Below, one piece after another: positions 31,427 through 42,941 of a stretch of 64,000 bases of DNA. Each line of letters opens with the position of its first letter. Position 1 is the stretch's first letter. The stretch comes from Leifsonia sp. NPDC080035. Lineage in GTDB: Bacteria; Actinomycetota; Actinomycetes; Actinomycetales; Microbacteriaceae. The DNA lies in NCBI RefSeq assembly GCF_040050925.1, contig NZ_CP157390.1, positions 4,009,718 through 4,073,717 on the forward strand, written 5' to 3'. The position numbers and the translations under genes are program-made. A model generated the notes under the pieces. It did not search any database. It worked only from the letters and a program-made list of their open reading frames with translations, and was not told where the DNA came from.

Positions 31427-33220
31427 TTACTTCGCGGTGGACGACTTGACCGACCACTCCCAGAAGTTCCAGAACGGGCCGTTCTGGTTGCCCATGAACT
31501 TCACACCGTCGACGCGAGCGTTGACGCCGAAGACACCAGGCAGCTGGAAGAGCGGCAGGCCGTAACCCTCGGAGAAGGCCGTCTTGTCGATCTTCATCTC
31601 GAGGTCGGTCAGCTTGCTCTTGTCGAGCGTGGTCTGGGTGGCCAGCGCGTCGTCGTTCGCAGCGGAGAAGCGGTTGTAGTTACCGCCACCGTTGGTGGTG
31701 AACAGCTGCGGGATCTGCGCCGTACCCGCACCCGGGCTGATCCAGCCGAAGAGCGAGGCGTCGTAGTTGCCGCCCGGGAGGAGCTTGCTCCAGTCCGGCG
31801 AACCGGCGTTGACGATCTTGAAGCCGGCCTTGGCAGCGGATGCCTGGATGGCCTGGAACTCGTCGACACGGTTCGGGTTGTTCGTGTTGTACAGGATGCG
31901 GACGGTCGGGGTCTTGCCGGCCAGCAGGGCCTTTGCGCCGTCGATGTCGACCTTGCTGTACGCGTCGGAACCGTTGTTCTTCACGCTGTCGCCGTACTCC
32001 GGCTGCTGGTTCGGCAGCCAGATCTGCGAGTTGAGGACCTTGGCCTTCGGGTTCACCGGGGTGACGATCGAGTCGAGGATCTGCTGACGCGGGATCGTCT
32101 TCAGGAACGCCTCGCGGACCTTCGGGTCGGCGAAGACCTGCGAACCGAAGTTGAGGTCGAGGTGGTCGTACGACGCCTGGTCGCCGGTCAGCACCTTGGC
32201 GGTGGTCTGCTTGAGCGCGGTGAGCGTGTCGGCAGAGGCCTGCGGGTTGATGATGTCGACCTCACCGTTCTGGAGAGCGGTGACCTGAGCGTTCGCGTCC
32301 GGGATGATGCGGAAGACGATCTTGTCCACGTTCGGCTTCAGACCGCCGTCGTAGTACTTGTTCTTCGTCATCGTCAGCGACTGGCCGGGGGTCCACGACG
32401 ACACGACGAACGGGCCGGAGGAGACCAGCAGGTCCTTGTCGGTCGGGAACGCGGTGACGTCGTAACCGGTGTTGACGAAGTCGGCGGCCTTCTTCAGCGT
32501 CGCGTTCGGCGCGACCGGAGCGGCGGGGTCGCCCTTCGGCAGCGTCTTCAGCAGCTTCGTCAGGTCGGCGGCCGAGGAGAGGCCCGCCTTCTTGGCCACG
32601 ATGTGCGCGGGCTGCGCGATCGGGTTGACGAGCTCCCAGTCCACGTACGGCGTCGCGTACTTCAGCGTGATCGAGGTGTTGTCGTCGCTGACCTCGGGGA
32701 AGTCGGTCGAGTCGACACCGGCGGTGGAACCGGCGATCGAGAAGTACTGCGTACCGCTCGTGACGTTGCCGTTGTCGTCGAACTTCGCCGAGTCGTAGTG
32801 ACCGGAGGCGATCGCCCAGGCGAGGATCATGTCGTCAGCGGTGACGGGCTGACCATCGGACCACTTGTCGTTCTTGTTCAGCGTGTACTTGACGGTCAGC
32901 GGGTCGTCCGAGGTCTTCTTGAACGTGCCGAACTTGTCGTCGTGGACGATCTTGTAGTTGTTGTCGATGTACTGGAACCCGGTTCCGTACGAGCCGTTGA
33001 GGTAGCCGACCTGACCGTTGGTGTCGAGGTTGCCCTGCGGCGTCTGCGAGTTGAACGAGGTGAAGTCGTTCACGACAGCGACCGTGACGGTGCCGCCCTT
33101 GGCAGCGGTCGAGGTGCCCGTGCTGCCGGACGTGGTGCAGGCAGACAGAGCGAGCGCGGCGACACCGGCGACGGCGACGGCGCTGACCGCGTACCTGACC
33201 TTTCTTCCCTTGATGTGCAA
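31427..33220 (-). CDS. ABC importer substrate-binding lipoprotein, family 5 (oligopeptide/nickel/sugar type)
   Basis: 597 residues. The signal peptide has a lipobox (ALALSAC, Cys28) followed by a Ser/Thr/Gly linker. The family 5 solute-binding fold is shown by KWSDGQPVTADDMILAW, TLKYATPYVDWEL, FRIIPDANAQVTALQNGEVDI and DPKVREAFLKTIPRQQIL. The family binds peptides or other ligands outside the membrane and delivers them to the OppB/OppC channel; the actual ligand is unknown. The start is ATG 33220. It is the first gene of the importer cluster, with a promoter candidate about 70 bp upstream. Confidence 0.93.
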   Translation of the reverse strand: MHIKGRKVRYAVSAVAVAGVAALALSACTTSGSTGTSTAAKGGTVTVAVVNDFTSFNSQTPQGNLDTNGQVGYLNGSYGTGFQYIDNNYKIVHDDKFGTFKKTSDDPLTVKYTLNKNDKWSDGQPVTADDMILAWAIASGHYDSAKFDDNGNVTSGTQYFSIAGSTAGVDSTDFPEVSDDNTSITLKYATPYVDWELVNPIAQPAHIVAKKAGLSSAADLTKLLKTLPKGDPAAPVAPNATLKKAADFVNTGYDVTAFPTDKDLLVSSGPFVVSSWTPGQSLTMTKNKYYDGGLKPNVDKIVFRIIPDANAQVTALQNGEVDIINPQASADTLTALKQTTAKVLTGDQASYDHLDLNFGSQVFADPKVREAFLKTIPRQQILDSIVTPVNPKAKVLNSQIWLPNQQPEYGDSVKNNGSDAYSKVDIDGAKALLAGKTPTVRILYNTNNPNRVDEFQAIQASAAKAGFKIVNAGSPDWSKLLPGGNYDASLFGWISPGAGTAQIPQLFTTNGGGNYNRFSAANDDALATQTTLDKSKLTDLEMKIDKTAFSEGYGLPLFQLPGVFGVNARVDGVKFMGNQNGPFWNFWEWSVKSSTAK

Positions 33221-33289
33221 TGTTCCTCCTGTGCGAAGTGTGCGACGGTCCAGGCGTGCGAGAGCCCTGGTCCGCGCGGGATAACACCG

Positions 33290-33350
33290 ACCCTAGGTAT
33301 GGAAAGCAGTGAATGCAAAATGGGGCTCCAAAACGTTACACACTGGTAAC
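33290..33350 (-). promoter_or_regulatory. Candidate promoter and adjacent inverted repeat upstream of the binding-protein gene
   Basis: On the minus strand, TTGCAT (33313-33318) and TAGGGT (33290-33295) are spaced by 17 bp, a plausible -35/-10 pair. GTTAC-ACACTG-GTAAC at 33335-33350 is a small perfect inverted repeat just upstream, a possible activator or repressor site. The 281-bp gap is also notably AT-richer than its flanks. The call rests on pattern only. Confidence 0.35.
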
Positions 33351-33501
33351 TCAGTCGGAGGATTGTTGCGTGCGGAGGATCGGAACGCACGTGTTCGCGC
33401 ATACAACGCAACCGATCGAGCGCTTCCGCGCCTCCAATGCACGTCTGCGCGCATCCCCGCGCCGGTCAGGGGCCGAGCCGCGGGCCTGGCAGGATGCACA
33501 T

Positions 33502-34296
33502 ATGAGCACTGAGCAGACCTGGGCCGGCGAGGTCCCGGTCGCCCCCTCCGCGCGCGCCAGGATGTGGTGGGAGATCGCGATCGTCCTCGGGCTCTCGCTC
33601 GGCCAGTCCGCGATCTACTCGATCGTGAACATCGTCGACCTGTCGACGCGCGGGAAGGCGCTCGCGGACCAGACGGCGCAGGTGAACGCGTCCCAGTCCA
33701 GTCGGGAGCTGTTCGACTTCCTCTATCAGGTGCTCGGCAACCTGTTCCCGCTGTTTGCCGTCGCCCTGGTGATCTACCTGCTCTGGCAGCCGCAGCGCAG
33801 CGGCTTCCGCCGGATCGGTTTCGACCTCACCCGGCCGTGGAGGGATCTCGGCGGCGGGATGCTGCTGTTCTTGACGATCGGCGTGCCCGGCATCCTCTTC
33901 TATGCGCTCGGGCGGGTGCTCGGTGTGACGGTGACCGTCCAGGCCTCGCCGCTGGACACGCACTGGTGGACGGTGCCGGTGCTCGTGCTCGCCGCACTGC
34001 GGGCCGGGCTGCAGGAGGAGGTCATCGTCGTCGGCTACCTCTTCACCCGGCTGCGCCAGCTCGGCTGGGGACGGTGGACGATCATCCTGGCCGCGGCGCT
34101 GCTGCGCGGCAGCTACCACCTGTACCAAGGCTTCGGGCCGTTCGTGGGGAACGCCATCATGGGCGTCGTCTTCGGCTGGTGTTACACGCGCTGGGGCCGG
34201 GTGGCCCCGCTCGTCGTCGCCCACGTCGTCATCGACATCGTCTCCTTCGTCGGCTACCCCCTCGCCGTCGCCCTCTGGCCCGCCATCTTCGCCTGA
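33502..34296 (+). CDS. CPBP family intramembrane metalloprotease-like protein
   Basis: 264 residues from ATG 33502 (AGGA just upstream); the open frame further upstream is not coding. About seven transmembrane helices. The CPBP signature is recognisable: motif 1 with the glutamate pair in LQEEVIVVGYLFTRL, motif 2 RGSYHLYQG with a histidine, and a third region VVAHVVIDIVSF with a histidine. In motif 1 the usual EExxFRG is EEVIVVG, so the arginine/phenylalanine part is changed. CPBP proteins include CAAX-type proteases and bacteriocin-immunity proteins; the substrate here is unknown. Confidence 0.82.
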   Translation: MSTEQTWAGEVPVAPSARARMWWEIAIVLGLSLGQSAIYSIVNIVDLSTRGKALADQTAQVNASQSSRELFDFLYQVLGNLFPLFAVALVIYLLWQPQRSGFRRIGFDLTRPWRDLGGGMLLFLTIGVPGILFYALGRVLGVTVTVQASPLDTHWWTVPVLVLAALRAGLQEEVIVVGYLFTRLRQLGWGRWTIILAAALLRGSYHLYQGFGPFVGNAIMGVVFGWCYTRWGRVAPLVVAHVVIDIVSFVGYPLAVALWPAIFA

Positions 34297-34301
34297 CCAC
34301 G

Positions 34302-34370
34302 AACCGCCGAGTACGCAGATCCTCTGCGTACTCGGCGGTTTCGGGGCGATTTTCTTCGTACTCGGCGGTT
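34302..34370. repeat. Palindrome plus third copy of the same module between convergent genes
   Basis: AACCGCCGAGTACGCAG at 34302-34318 and CTGCGTACTCGGCGGTT at 34324-34340 are perfect 17-bp arms with a 5-nt loop. A further right arm (TTCTTCGTACTCGGCGGTT) lies at 34352-34370. It sits between the CPBP stop (34296) and the gcvP stop (34376), so it can terminate transcripts from both sides. The module GTACTCGGCGG is shared with the palindrome at 7500-7566. Confidence 0.75.
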
Positions 34371-34375
34371 GCCTG

Positions 34376-37273
<2,898 letters not shown>

Positions 37274-37290
37274 GAAGGAAGCCGTCAGCC

Positions 37291-37665
37291 TTACTCGCCC
37301 GTGAGGGCCTTGTACTCGTCGTGGGAGAGCAGCCCGTCCGGCAGCTCGGTGAAGGTGACCTTGATCAGCCAGCCCTCCCCGAACGGGTCGCTGTTGACCA
37401 GCTCGGGGGCGTCGACGACCGCCTGGTTTGCCTCGGCGACCGTGCCGTCCACCGGCGCGAACAGCTCGCCGACGGACTTGGTGGACTCGATCTCGCCGAC
37501 GACCCGGCCGGCGGCGACGTCGCTGCCCTCCGCCGGGAGCTCGACGAAGACCACGTCGCCCAGCTTCTCCGCGGCGTAGCGGGTGATGCCGACGGTCGCG
37601 GTGTCACCCTCGACGAGCAGCCACTCGTGCTCCGCGGTGTACTTGAGGTCCTGCTCTGCGGCCAT
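37291..37665 (-). CDS. gcvH: Glycine cleavage system H protein
   Basis: 124 residues from ATG 37665; upstream in-frame codons up to 37752 belong to the overlapping gcvT region. The lipoylated lysine is Lys63 in GEIESTKSVGELFAP, flanked by the usual YTAEHEWL N terminus and NSDPFGEGWLIKV. It shuttles the aminomethyl group between GcvP and GcvT. The start is one base after the gcvT stop, so translation is coupled. Confidence 0.96.
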   Translation of the reverse strand: MAAEQDLKYTAEHEWLLVEGDTATVGITRYAAEKLGDVVFVELPAEGSDVAAGRVVGEIESTKSVGELFAPVDGTVAEANQAVVDAPELVNSDPFGEGWLIKVTFTELPDGLLSHDEYKALTGE

Positions 37666-37666
37666 G

Positions 37667-38851
37667 TCAGCCGTCCTTTCTGGGGGAGGTGGGCTTTCTG
37701 CTGTAGAAGGGGAGGGCGGTGACGGTGAACGGGAGACGGCTGCCACGCACATCCACGTGCAGTTCGGTGCCAGGACGCGCGTATCGGGGCGCGACGTAGG
37801 CCATCGCGATCGGGACGCCGATCGTCGGCGAGAGCGCGCCGGAGGTGACGACGCCGACCTCCTCGTCGCTGCCGTCCGGGGACACGGCGACGACCGGGTA
37901 GCCGGCGCGTGCGGCGCGCTTCCCCTCCCCCATCAGGCCGACGAGCACGCGGGAGGCGGCGTCCGGCCCCTCCTCGCTCGCGGCCCTGCCGATGAAGTCC
38001 GACTCCTTGGCGAGGCTCACGACCCGGCCGAGTCCCGCCTGGGCCGGCATGGTGTCGAGGCCGAGCTCGTGGCCGTAGAGCGGCATGCCCGCCTCGAGCC
38101 GGAGGGTGTCGCGGCTGGCGAGGCCGGCGGGCACGAGGCCCTGCTCGGCACCCGCCTCCAGCAGCGCGTCCCAGAGGGAACGGGCGTTGTCGGGGGCGGT
38201 GTAGAGCTCGAAGCCGTCCTCGCCGGTGTACCCGGTGCGGGCGATGAGCACGGGATGCGTCTCGAACTCGGCCGGGACGCTCCAGTAGTACTTGAGGTCG
38301 GTGATCCGCTGCGCGACGTCGTCGCCCTCGATGTGGAAACCGGGCGTTGCGAGCAGGATGCTGAGGCTGGCGGGTCCCTGCACGGCGATCAGGGCGATGT
38401 CGTCGCTCTCGTCGAACACCTCGACGTCGAAGGGCGCGGTGCGGTCACGGAGCTCGTCTGCCACCACCGCGCGGTTGGCGGCGTTGGCGACCACCATGTA
38501 GCGGTCGTCGCCGGTGCGGTAGACGACGAGGTCGTCCACGATGCCGCCGGAGCGCGAGAGCAGGAGGCTGTACTTGGCCTGGTCGACGGCGAGCGCGGAG
38601 AGCTTGCCGGCCAGCGCGTAGTCGAGGGCGGCACCCGCCTCGGGCCCGATGAGCACGATCTCGCCCATGTGGGAGAGGTCGAACAGCCCGGCAGCGGTGC
38701 GGACGGCGTGGTGCTCGGCCAGGTCGCTGGAGTAGCGCACCGGCATCTGCCAGCCGGCGAAGTCGGTGAACGAGGCGCCCGCGCGCTCGTGCGCGTCGTG
38801 CAGGGGCGAGGTGCGGTCCCCATCCTTCGATGGGGTGGACTGCGAGGTCAT
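37667..38851 (-). CDS. gcvT: Aminomethyltransferase, glycine cleavage system T protein
   Basis: 394 residues. N-terminal LHDAHERAGASFTDFAGWQMPV with the folate-binding core, FDLSHMGEIVLIG, and ARTGYTGEDGFELY are signatures of GcvT. The C-terminal beta-barrel domain contains RAGYPVVAVSPDGSDEEVG-type strands. It makes 5,10-methylene-tetrahydrofolate and releases ammonia from lipoyl-bound aminomethyl. The start is ATG 38851. The 5' leader contains a tandem glycine riboswitch. Confidence 0.95.
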   Translation of the reverse strand: MTSQSTPSKDGDRTSPLHDAHERAGASFTDFAGWQMPVRYSSDLAEHHAVRTAAGLFDLSHMGEIVLIGPEAGAALDYALAGKLSALAVDQAKYSLLLSRSGGIVDDLVVYRTGDDRYMVVANAANRAVVADELRDRTAPFDVEVFDESDDIALIAVQGPASLSILLATPGFHIEGDDVAQRITDLKYYWSVPAEFETHPVLIARTGYTGEDGFELYTAPDNARSLWDALLEAGAEQGLVPAGLASRDTLRLEAGMPLYGHELGLDTMPAQAGLGRVVSLAKESDFIGRAASEEGPDAASRVLVGLMGEGKRAARAGYPVVAVSPDGSDEEVGVVTSGALSPTIGVPIAMAYVAPRYARPGTELHVDVRGSRLPFTVTALPFYSRKPTSPRKDG

Positions 38852-38917
38852 GAGTTCTCCGTTCGCCGGCCGTCGCCGGAGGGAAGACGGGCCGCGGCGC
38901 GACCCGTGTGAAGAACT

Positions 38918-39111
38918 CCCCCTCTGTCATCCGGCCTGAGAGTTTCACCTCCCGTCTGATGACGGGCGGCTTTCACCGTGGGCGAGGGCCCGGTGCCCGA
39001 AGACGCCGTCCCTGCTTTTCAGAGTGGCCAGTCCGATGCGGTACGCGTACCTGAGAGATTGTCGGGGAGGATTGCTCCTTCGGTGCCGCGCGTGCGCGCG
39101 ACTCTCCCGCA
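38918..39111 (-). promoter_or_regulatory. Tandem glycine riboswitch upstream of gcvT
   Basis: Read on the minus strand: GGAGAGTC near 39108, CACCGAAGGAGCAA at 39072-39085, AATCTCTCAGGTA at 39048-39060 (first aptamer), then GAAACTCTCAGGC at 38934-38946 and GATGACAGAGGGGG near 38918-38931 (second aptamer). These are the conserved core elements of the two glycine aptamers. It should turn on gcvTHP when glycine is high. On the minus strand TATGCT (39151-39156) is a possible -10. Confidence 0.93.
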
Positions 39112-39199
39112 TCGACCTCGATGGCCCGATATTCAGTTGGATGCTCGGCCAGCATAACGGACGGAGCCGTCGGCGCGGTGGCGGGGTGCGCCATCGGTT

Positions 39200-39247
39200 C
39201 CGGAGTTCTTCACGCGACGCGCCGGTGGCGAGCGGGAAGAACTCCGG
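39200..39247. repeat. Inverted repeat between the glycine operon leader and nrtR
   Basis: CCGGAGTTCTTC (39200-39211) and GAAGAACTCCGG (39236-39247) pair perfectly over 12 bp around a 24-nt loop. It lies in the divergent gap between the riboswitch and nrtR. A related GTGAAGAACTCCC occurs at 38907-38919, next to the riboswitch end, and GGGAGTTCTTCAC at 52542-52554. Role unknown. Confidence 0.55.
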
Positions 39248-39307
39248 GACGGATGGAGCGGGAGCTGACGAGACGAGGGCGGGGTTGGCGTTCTGGTCGA
39301 GATGACA

Positions 39308-39340
39308 CTAAGATGAACCTCACTTAGAGTCAGTGTGACT
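39308..39340 (+). promoter_or_regulatory. Candidate NrtR operator region upstream of nrtR-nadABC
   Basis: Two small inverted repeats lie side by side: CTAAG-N10-CTTAG at 39308-39327 and AGTCA-GTG-TGACT at 39328-39340. They end 22 bp before the nrtR start codon, and the stretch is AT-rich. NrtR in actinobacteria commonly represses its own nad operon through palindromes here; which repeat is used cannot be decided from sequence. Confidence 0.45.
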
Positions 39341-39362
39341 TTTAGATGAAGGATCGTCGACC

Positions 39363-40088
39363 ATGACCGGACACGAGCGCGCGAGCGCGATGCTCGCCGT
39401 GTCGACGGTGATCTTCGCCCTGCGCAAGGACGAGGAGACGTCGGGCGCCCCACAGGTCTGGCTGCCGCTGGTGCGCCGCATCCGGGAGCCGTTCGAGGGC
39501 CGCTGGGCGCTGCCGGGCGGTCCGCTCCGGGTCGGCGAGGATCTCGCGTACGCCGCCGCCCGCACCCTCAACGACACCACGGGCCTGACGCCCAGCTACC
39601 TCGAACAGCTCTACGCCTTCGGCGACGCCACCCGCTCCCCCGGCGCCGACCGGGTCGTCTCGATCGTCTACTGGGCGCTCGTGCGCGGCGAGGAGGCGGA
39701 GCGGGCGAGCGTCGGCGAGAACGTGCGCTGGTTCCCCGCCGACGAGCTGCCCCCGCTGGCCTTCGACCACAACCTCATCGTCGAGTACGCGCTCTGGCGG
39801 CTGCGCACGAAGATGGAGTACTCGCGGATCGCGCACGCGTTCCTCGGCGAGCGGTTCACCCTCGCCCAGCTGCGCGAGGTGCACGAGGCCGTCCTCGGTC
39901 GTGCGCTCGACCCCGCGAACTTCCGGCGGACGATCGAGGGCTCCGGCGCGGTCGTCGCGACCGACGAGTACCTCACCGGCACCCGGCACCGGCCGCCGCG
40001 GCTCTACCGCTACAACGACTCGATCGACCTCGCCGACGCGGGGCCGCTTCCCCGGCAGCAGCATCCCTTCGAAAGAGAGCAGTCATGA
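39363..40088 (+). CDS. nrtR: NrtR-type transcriptional regulator (NUDIX-like domain + winged helix)
   Basis: 241 residues. The N-terminal NUDIX-like domain (about 1-150: GRWALPGGPLRVGEDLAYAA) is followed by a winged-helix domain (about 155-240: FTLAQLREVHEAVLGR, NFRRTIEGSGAV). The Nudix box that should read G-x5-E-x7-REUxEE is here GPLRVGEDLAYAAARTLND: the Arg is kept but the catalytic Glu pair is lost, as expected for a sensor binding ADP-ribose-type ligands rather than a hydrolase. It leads the nadABC operon; the stop overlaps nadA by 4 nt. The ATG at 39363 has GAAGGA upstream. Confidence 0.9.
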   Translation: MTGHERASAMLAVSTVIFALRKDEETSGAPQVWLPLVRRIREPFEGRWALPGGPLRVGEDLAYAAARTLNDTTGLTPSYLEQLYAFGDATRSPGADRVVSIVYWALVRGEEAERASVGENVRWFPADELPPLAFDHNLIVEYALWRLRTKMEYSRIAHAFLGERFTLAQLREVHEAVLGRALDPANFRRTIEGSGAVVATDEYLTGTRHRPPRLYRYNDSIDLADAGPLPRQQHPFEREQS

Positions 40089-41380
40089 CCATCGCTTCGG
40101 TCGACACCACCATCCGCCTGATCTCGCGCGGCGAGCTCGACGGGGCGACCTGCACCCCCGACCTGGCGGAGGCGCCGTGGTCGTTCGACGCGCTCGCGCC
40201 CTCCTACGGCCCCGGCGCGTCCATGGCCGACCCGATCCCCGCGCACGCTCCGCGCCAGGGCGAGCTCCCTGAGGAGTACCGCACGGCGTCGAAGGAGGAG
40301 CTGGCCGAGCGCATCCGGGCCGCCAAGGCCACCCTCGGCGACCGGGTCGCGGTGATGGGCCACTTCTACCAGCGCGACGAGGTCGTGCAGTACGCGGACT
40401 TCGTCGGCGACTCCTTCCAGCTCGCCAACGCCGCGAAGGCCCGGCCGGAGGCGGAGGCGATCGTCTTCTGCGGCGTCCACTTCATGGCGGAGACGGCGGA
40501 CATCGTCTCCCGGCCCGACCAGCGCGTCATCCTGCCGAACCTGGCGGCCGGCTGCTCGATGGCCGACATGGCCGACCTCGATTCGGTGCAGGACTGCTGG
40601 GAGGCGCTCGAGGAGCTGTACGGCACCGAACCGGACGCCGACGGTCGCGTTCCGGTCATCCCGGTGACCTACATGAACTCGTCGGCGGCGCTCAAGGCCT
40701 TCTGCGGCGAGCACGGCGGCATCGTGTGCACGTCCTCGAACGCGGCGACGGTGCTGGAGTGGGCGTTCCAGCGCGGCCGGCGCGTCCTCTTCTTCCCCGA
40801 CCAGCACCTCGGCCGCAACACCGCGAAGGCGATGGGCGTGCCGCTCGCGCAGATGCCGCGCTGGAACCCGCGCAAGCCGCTCGGCGGCAGCGACGAGCAG
40901 ACGCTCCAGGACGCGCGGGTGATCCTCTGGCACGGCTTCTGCTCGGTGCACAAGCGCTTCACCGTCGGCCAGATCGAACACGCGCGGGCCGAGTTCCCCG
41001 GCGTCCGCGTGATCGTGCACCCGGAGTGCCCGATGGAGGTCGTCGACGCCGCGGACGAGTACGGCTCCACCGACTACATCGTCAAGGCGATCCAGGCGGC
41101 GCCTGCCGGCTCCACCTTCGCGATCGGCACCGAGATCAACCTCGTGCAGCGCCTCGCCGCCGAGTACCCGCAGCACACGATCTTCTGCCTCGACTCGGTC
41201 GTCTGCCCGTGCTCGACGATGTACCGCATCCACCCCGGGTACCTGGCCTGGGTGCTCGAGGGCCTGGTGCGCGGCGAGGTGCTGAACCAGGTGAGCGTGC
41301 CGGAGACGGTCGCCGCGCCCGCGCGGGTGGCGCTGGAGCGGATGCTCGCGGCGCGCCCGGACACCACGATGGCGGCCTGA
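40085..41380 (+). CDS. nadA: Quinolinate synthase A
   Basis: 431 residues. NadA-typical sequences: MGHFYQRDEVVQYADFVGDSF, FCGVHFMAETADI, LAAGCSMADMAD, VTYMNSSAALKAF and VHPECPMEVVDAADEYGST. The three cluster cysteines are in AGCSMAD, HPECPME and the late SVVCPCSTM segment, ligating the 4Fe-4S cluster. It condenses iminoaspartate with dihydroxyacetone phosphate to quinolinate. ATG 40085 overlaps the nrtR stop (ATGA); nadB follows after 1 bp. Confidence 0.95.
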   Translation: MTIASVDTTIRLISRGELDGATCTPDLAEAPWSFDALAPSYGPGASMADPIPAHAPRQGELPEEYRTASKEELAERIRAAKATLGDRVAVMGHFYQRDEVVQYADFVGDSFQLANAAKARPEAEAIVFCGVHFMAETADIVSRPDQRVILPNLAAGCSMADMADLDSVQDCWEALEELYGTEPDADGRVPVIPVTYMNSSAALKAFCGEHGGIVCTSSNAATVLEWAFQRGRRVLFFPDQHLGRNTAKAMGVPLAQMPRWNPRKPLGGSDEQTLQDARVILWHGFCSVHKRFTVGQIEHARAEFPGVRVIVHPECPMEVVDAADEYGSTDYIVKAIQAAPAGSTFAIGTEINLVQRLAAEYPQHTIFCLDSVVCPCSTMYRIHPGYLAWVLEGLVRGEVLNQVSVPETVAAPARVALERMLAARPDTTMAA

Positions 41381-41381
41381 C

Positions 41382-42941
41382 ATGAGCCGCGTCGTCGTCG
41401 CCGGCAGCGGGATCGCCGGGCTCGTCGCCGCGCTCCGCGCCTCCGCGCGGCACGAGGTGACGCTGCTGACCAAGTCTCAGCTCGCCGAGGCGAACACCCG
41501 CTACGCGCAGGGCGGCATCGCCGCTGCGCTGTTCGTGGACGATTCGGCGGAGGCGCACGTGGCCGACACGCTGCGCGCCGGGGCCGGGTTGAACGTGCGC
41601 GAGGCCGTCGAGGCGCTCTGCGGCGACGGGCCGGACCGCGTCCGCGAGCTGATCGCACTCGGCGTCGCGTTCGACCGGGACGGCGACGGCCTCGCCAGGG
41701 GGCTCGAGGCCGCGCACTCGAGCGCGCGGGTGCTGCACGCCGGCGGCGACGCCACCGGCGCGGAGATCGAGCGGGCGCTGGTCGCCGCGGTGCGGGCGTC
41801 CGGCGTCCGGATCGTGGAGGGAGCGTTCCTGCTGGATGTGCTGGTCGACGGCGGCGCCGCAGCGGGCGTCGCGGTGCGGCTCGCCGACGGCAGCGAGACG
41901 TCTATCGCGGCCGACGCGGTCATCCTGGCGACGGGCGGCTCCGGCCGGCTCTACAGCCACACCACCAATCCCTCCGTCGCGACCGGCGACGGGATGGCCG
42001 CCGCCTGGCGGGCCGGCGCCGTGCTGGCCGACCTCGAGTTCACGCAGTTCCACCCGACCGCCCTCGCGCTGCCCGGCTCGTTCCTGGTGTCAGAGGCGGT
42101 TCGCGGCGAGGGCGCGGTGCTGCGGAACGCGCGAGGCGAGCGGTTCATGCTCGACGTTCATCCCGATGCGGAGCTCGCCCCGCGCGACGTCGTCGCCCGC
42201 GGCATCGCGGTGGAGATGGCGGCGCAGGACGGCCGTCCGGTCGTGCTCGACGCGACCGCGCTCGGCGCCGACTTCCTCGCCCGGCGCTTCCCCACCATCG
42301 GGGCGGCGTGCCGTGCCGCGGGCCTCGACTGGAGCCGCGAGCCGATCCCGGTGACGCCCGCCGCCCACTACGCGATGGGCGGGGTGGCGACCGACGTGCA
42401 CGGGCGCACCAGCGTCCCCGGTCTCTTCGCCGTCGGCGAGGTGGCCTGCACGGGCGCGCACGGCGCCAACAGGCTCGCCTCCAACTCGCTGCTGGAGGGG
42501 CTCGTGTTCGCGCACCGCGCCGTCGACGTGCTCGGCGAGCCGTGGCCGGAGGCCCCCGCGTGGCTGGACGAGCCGGCGGCCGGGATCGTGGCCGTGGCGC
42601 CGTCGGACGGCGCCGACGACGGCGACCGGCCGTTCGACCGCTCGCGGCTGCAGGACATCCTCTGGTCGGCCTCGGGTGTACACCGCGACCGCACGGGCCT
42701 CGAACGCGCGGCCGTCGAGCTCGCCGCGTTCGCCATGCCCGCCCCCGGCGAGGACGCGAACCTCCTCCAGCTCGGCCGCCTCGTCGTCGCGGCCGCACTC
42801 TCCCGCGAGGAGTCGCGGGGCGCGCACTTCCGCTCCGACTTCCCGCTGACCGCCGACGGAGACGCGCGCCACACCGTGCTCGCCCCCGTCCCGACCCGCA
42901 CATCCGTTACGACCGACACCGAGGTGACCGTCTCATGCTGA
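41382..42941 (+). CDS. nadB: L-aspartate oxidase
   Basis: 519 residues. The N-terminal FAD-binding site is VVVAGSGIAGLVAALRA. NTRYAQGGIAAALF and LEFTQFHPTALALPG with RGEGAVLRN are active-site segments of the succinate dehydrogenase/aspartate oxidase family. HYAMGGVATDVHGRTSVPGLFAVGE is the second flavin motif. It oxidises aspartate to iminoaspartate for NadA. It starts at ATG 41382. Its end overlaps nadC by 7 bp. Confidence 0.94.
   Translation: MSRVVVAGSGIAGLVAALRASARHEVTLLTKSQLAEANTRYAQGGIAAALFVDDSAEAHVADTLRAGAGLNVREAVEALCGDGPDRVRELIALGVAFDRDGDGLARGLEAAHSSARVLHAGGDATGAEIERALVAAVRASGVRIVEGAFLLDVLVDGGAAAGVAVRLADGSETSIAADAVILATGGSGRLYSHTTNPSVATGDGMAAAWRAGAVLADLEFTQFHPTALALPGSFLVSEAVRGEGAVLRNARGERFMLDVHPDAELAPRDVVARGIAVEMAAQDGRPVVLDATALGADFLARRFPTIGAACRAAGLDWSREPIPVTPAAHYAMGGVATDVHGRTSVPGLFAVGEVACTGAHGANRLASNSLLEGLVFAHRAVDVLGEPWPEAPAWLDEPAAGIVAVAPSDGADDGDRPFDRSRLQDILWSASGVHRDRTGLERAAVELAAFAMPAPGEDANLLQLGRLVVAAALSREESRGAHFRSDFPLTADGDARHTVLAPVPTRTSVTTDTEVTVSC

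Noticed and set aside
33313..33501. Upstream extension of the CPBP protein from ATG 33313.
   Set aside because: The region is the AT-rich divergent promoter area; ATG 33502 has a ribosome binding site and the usual N terminus.
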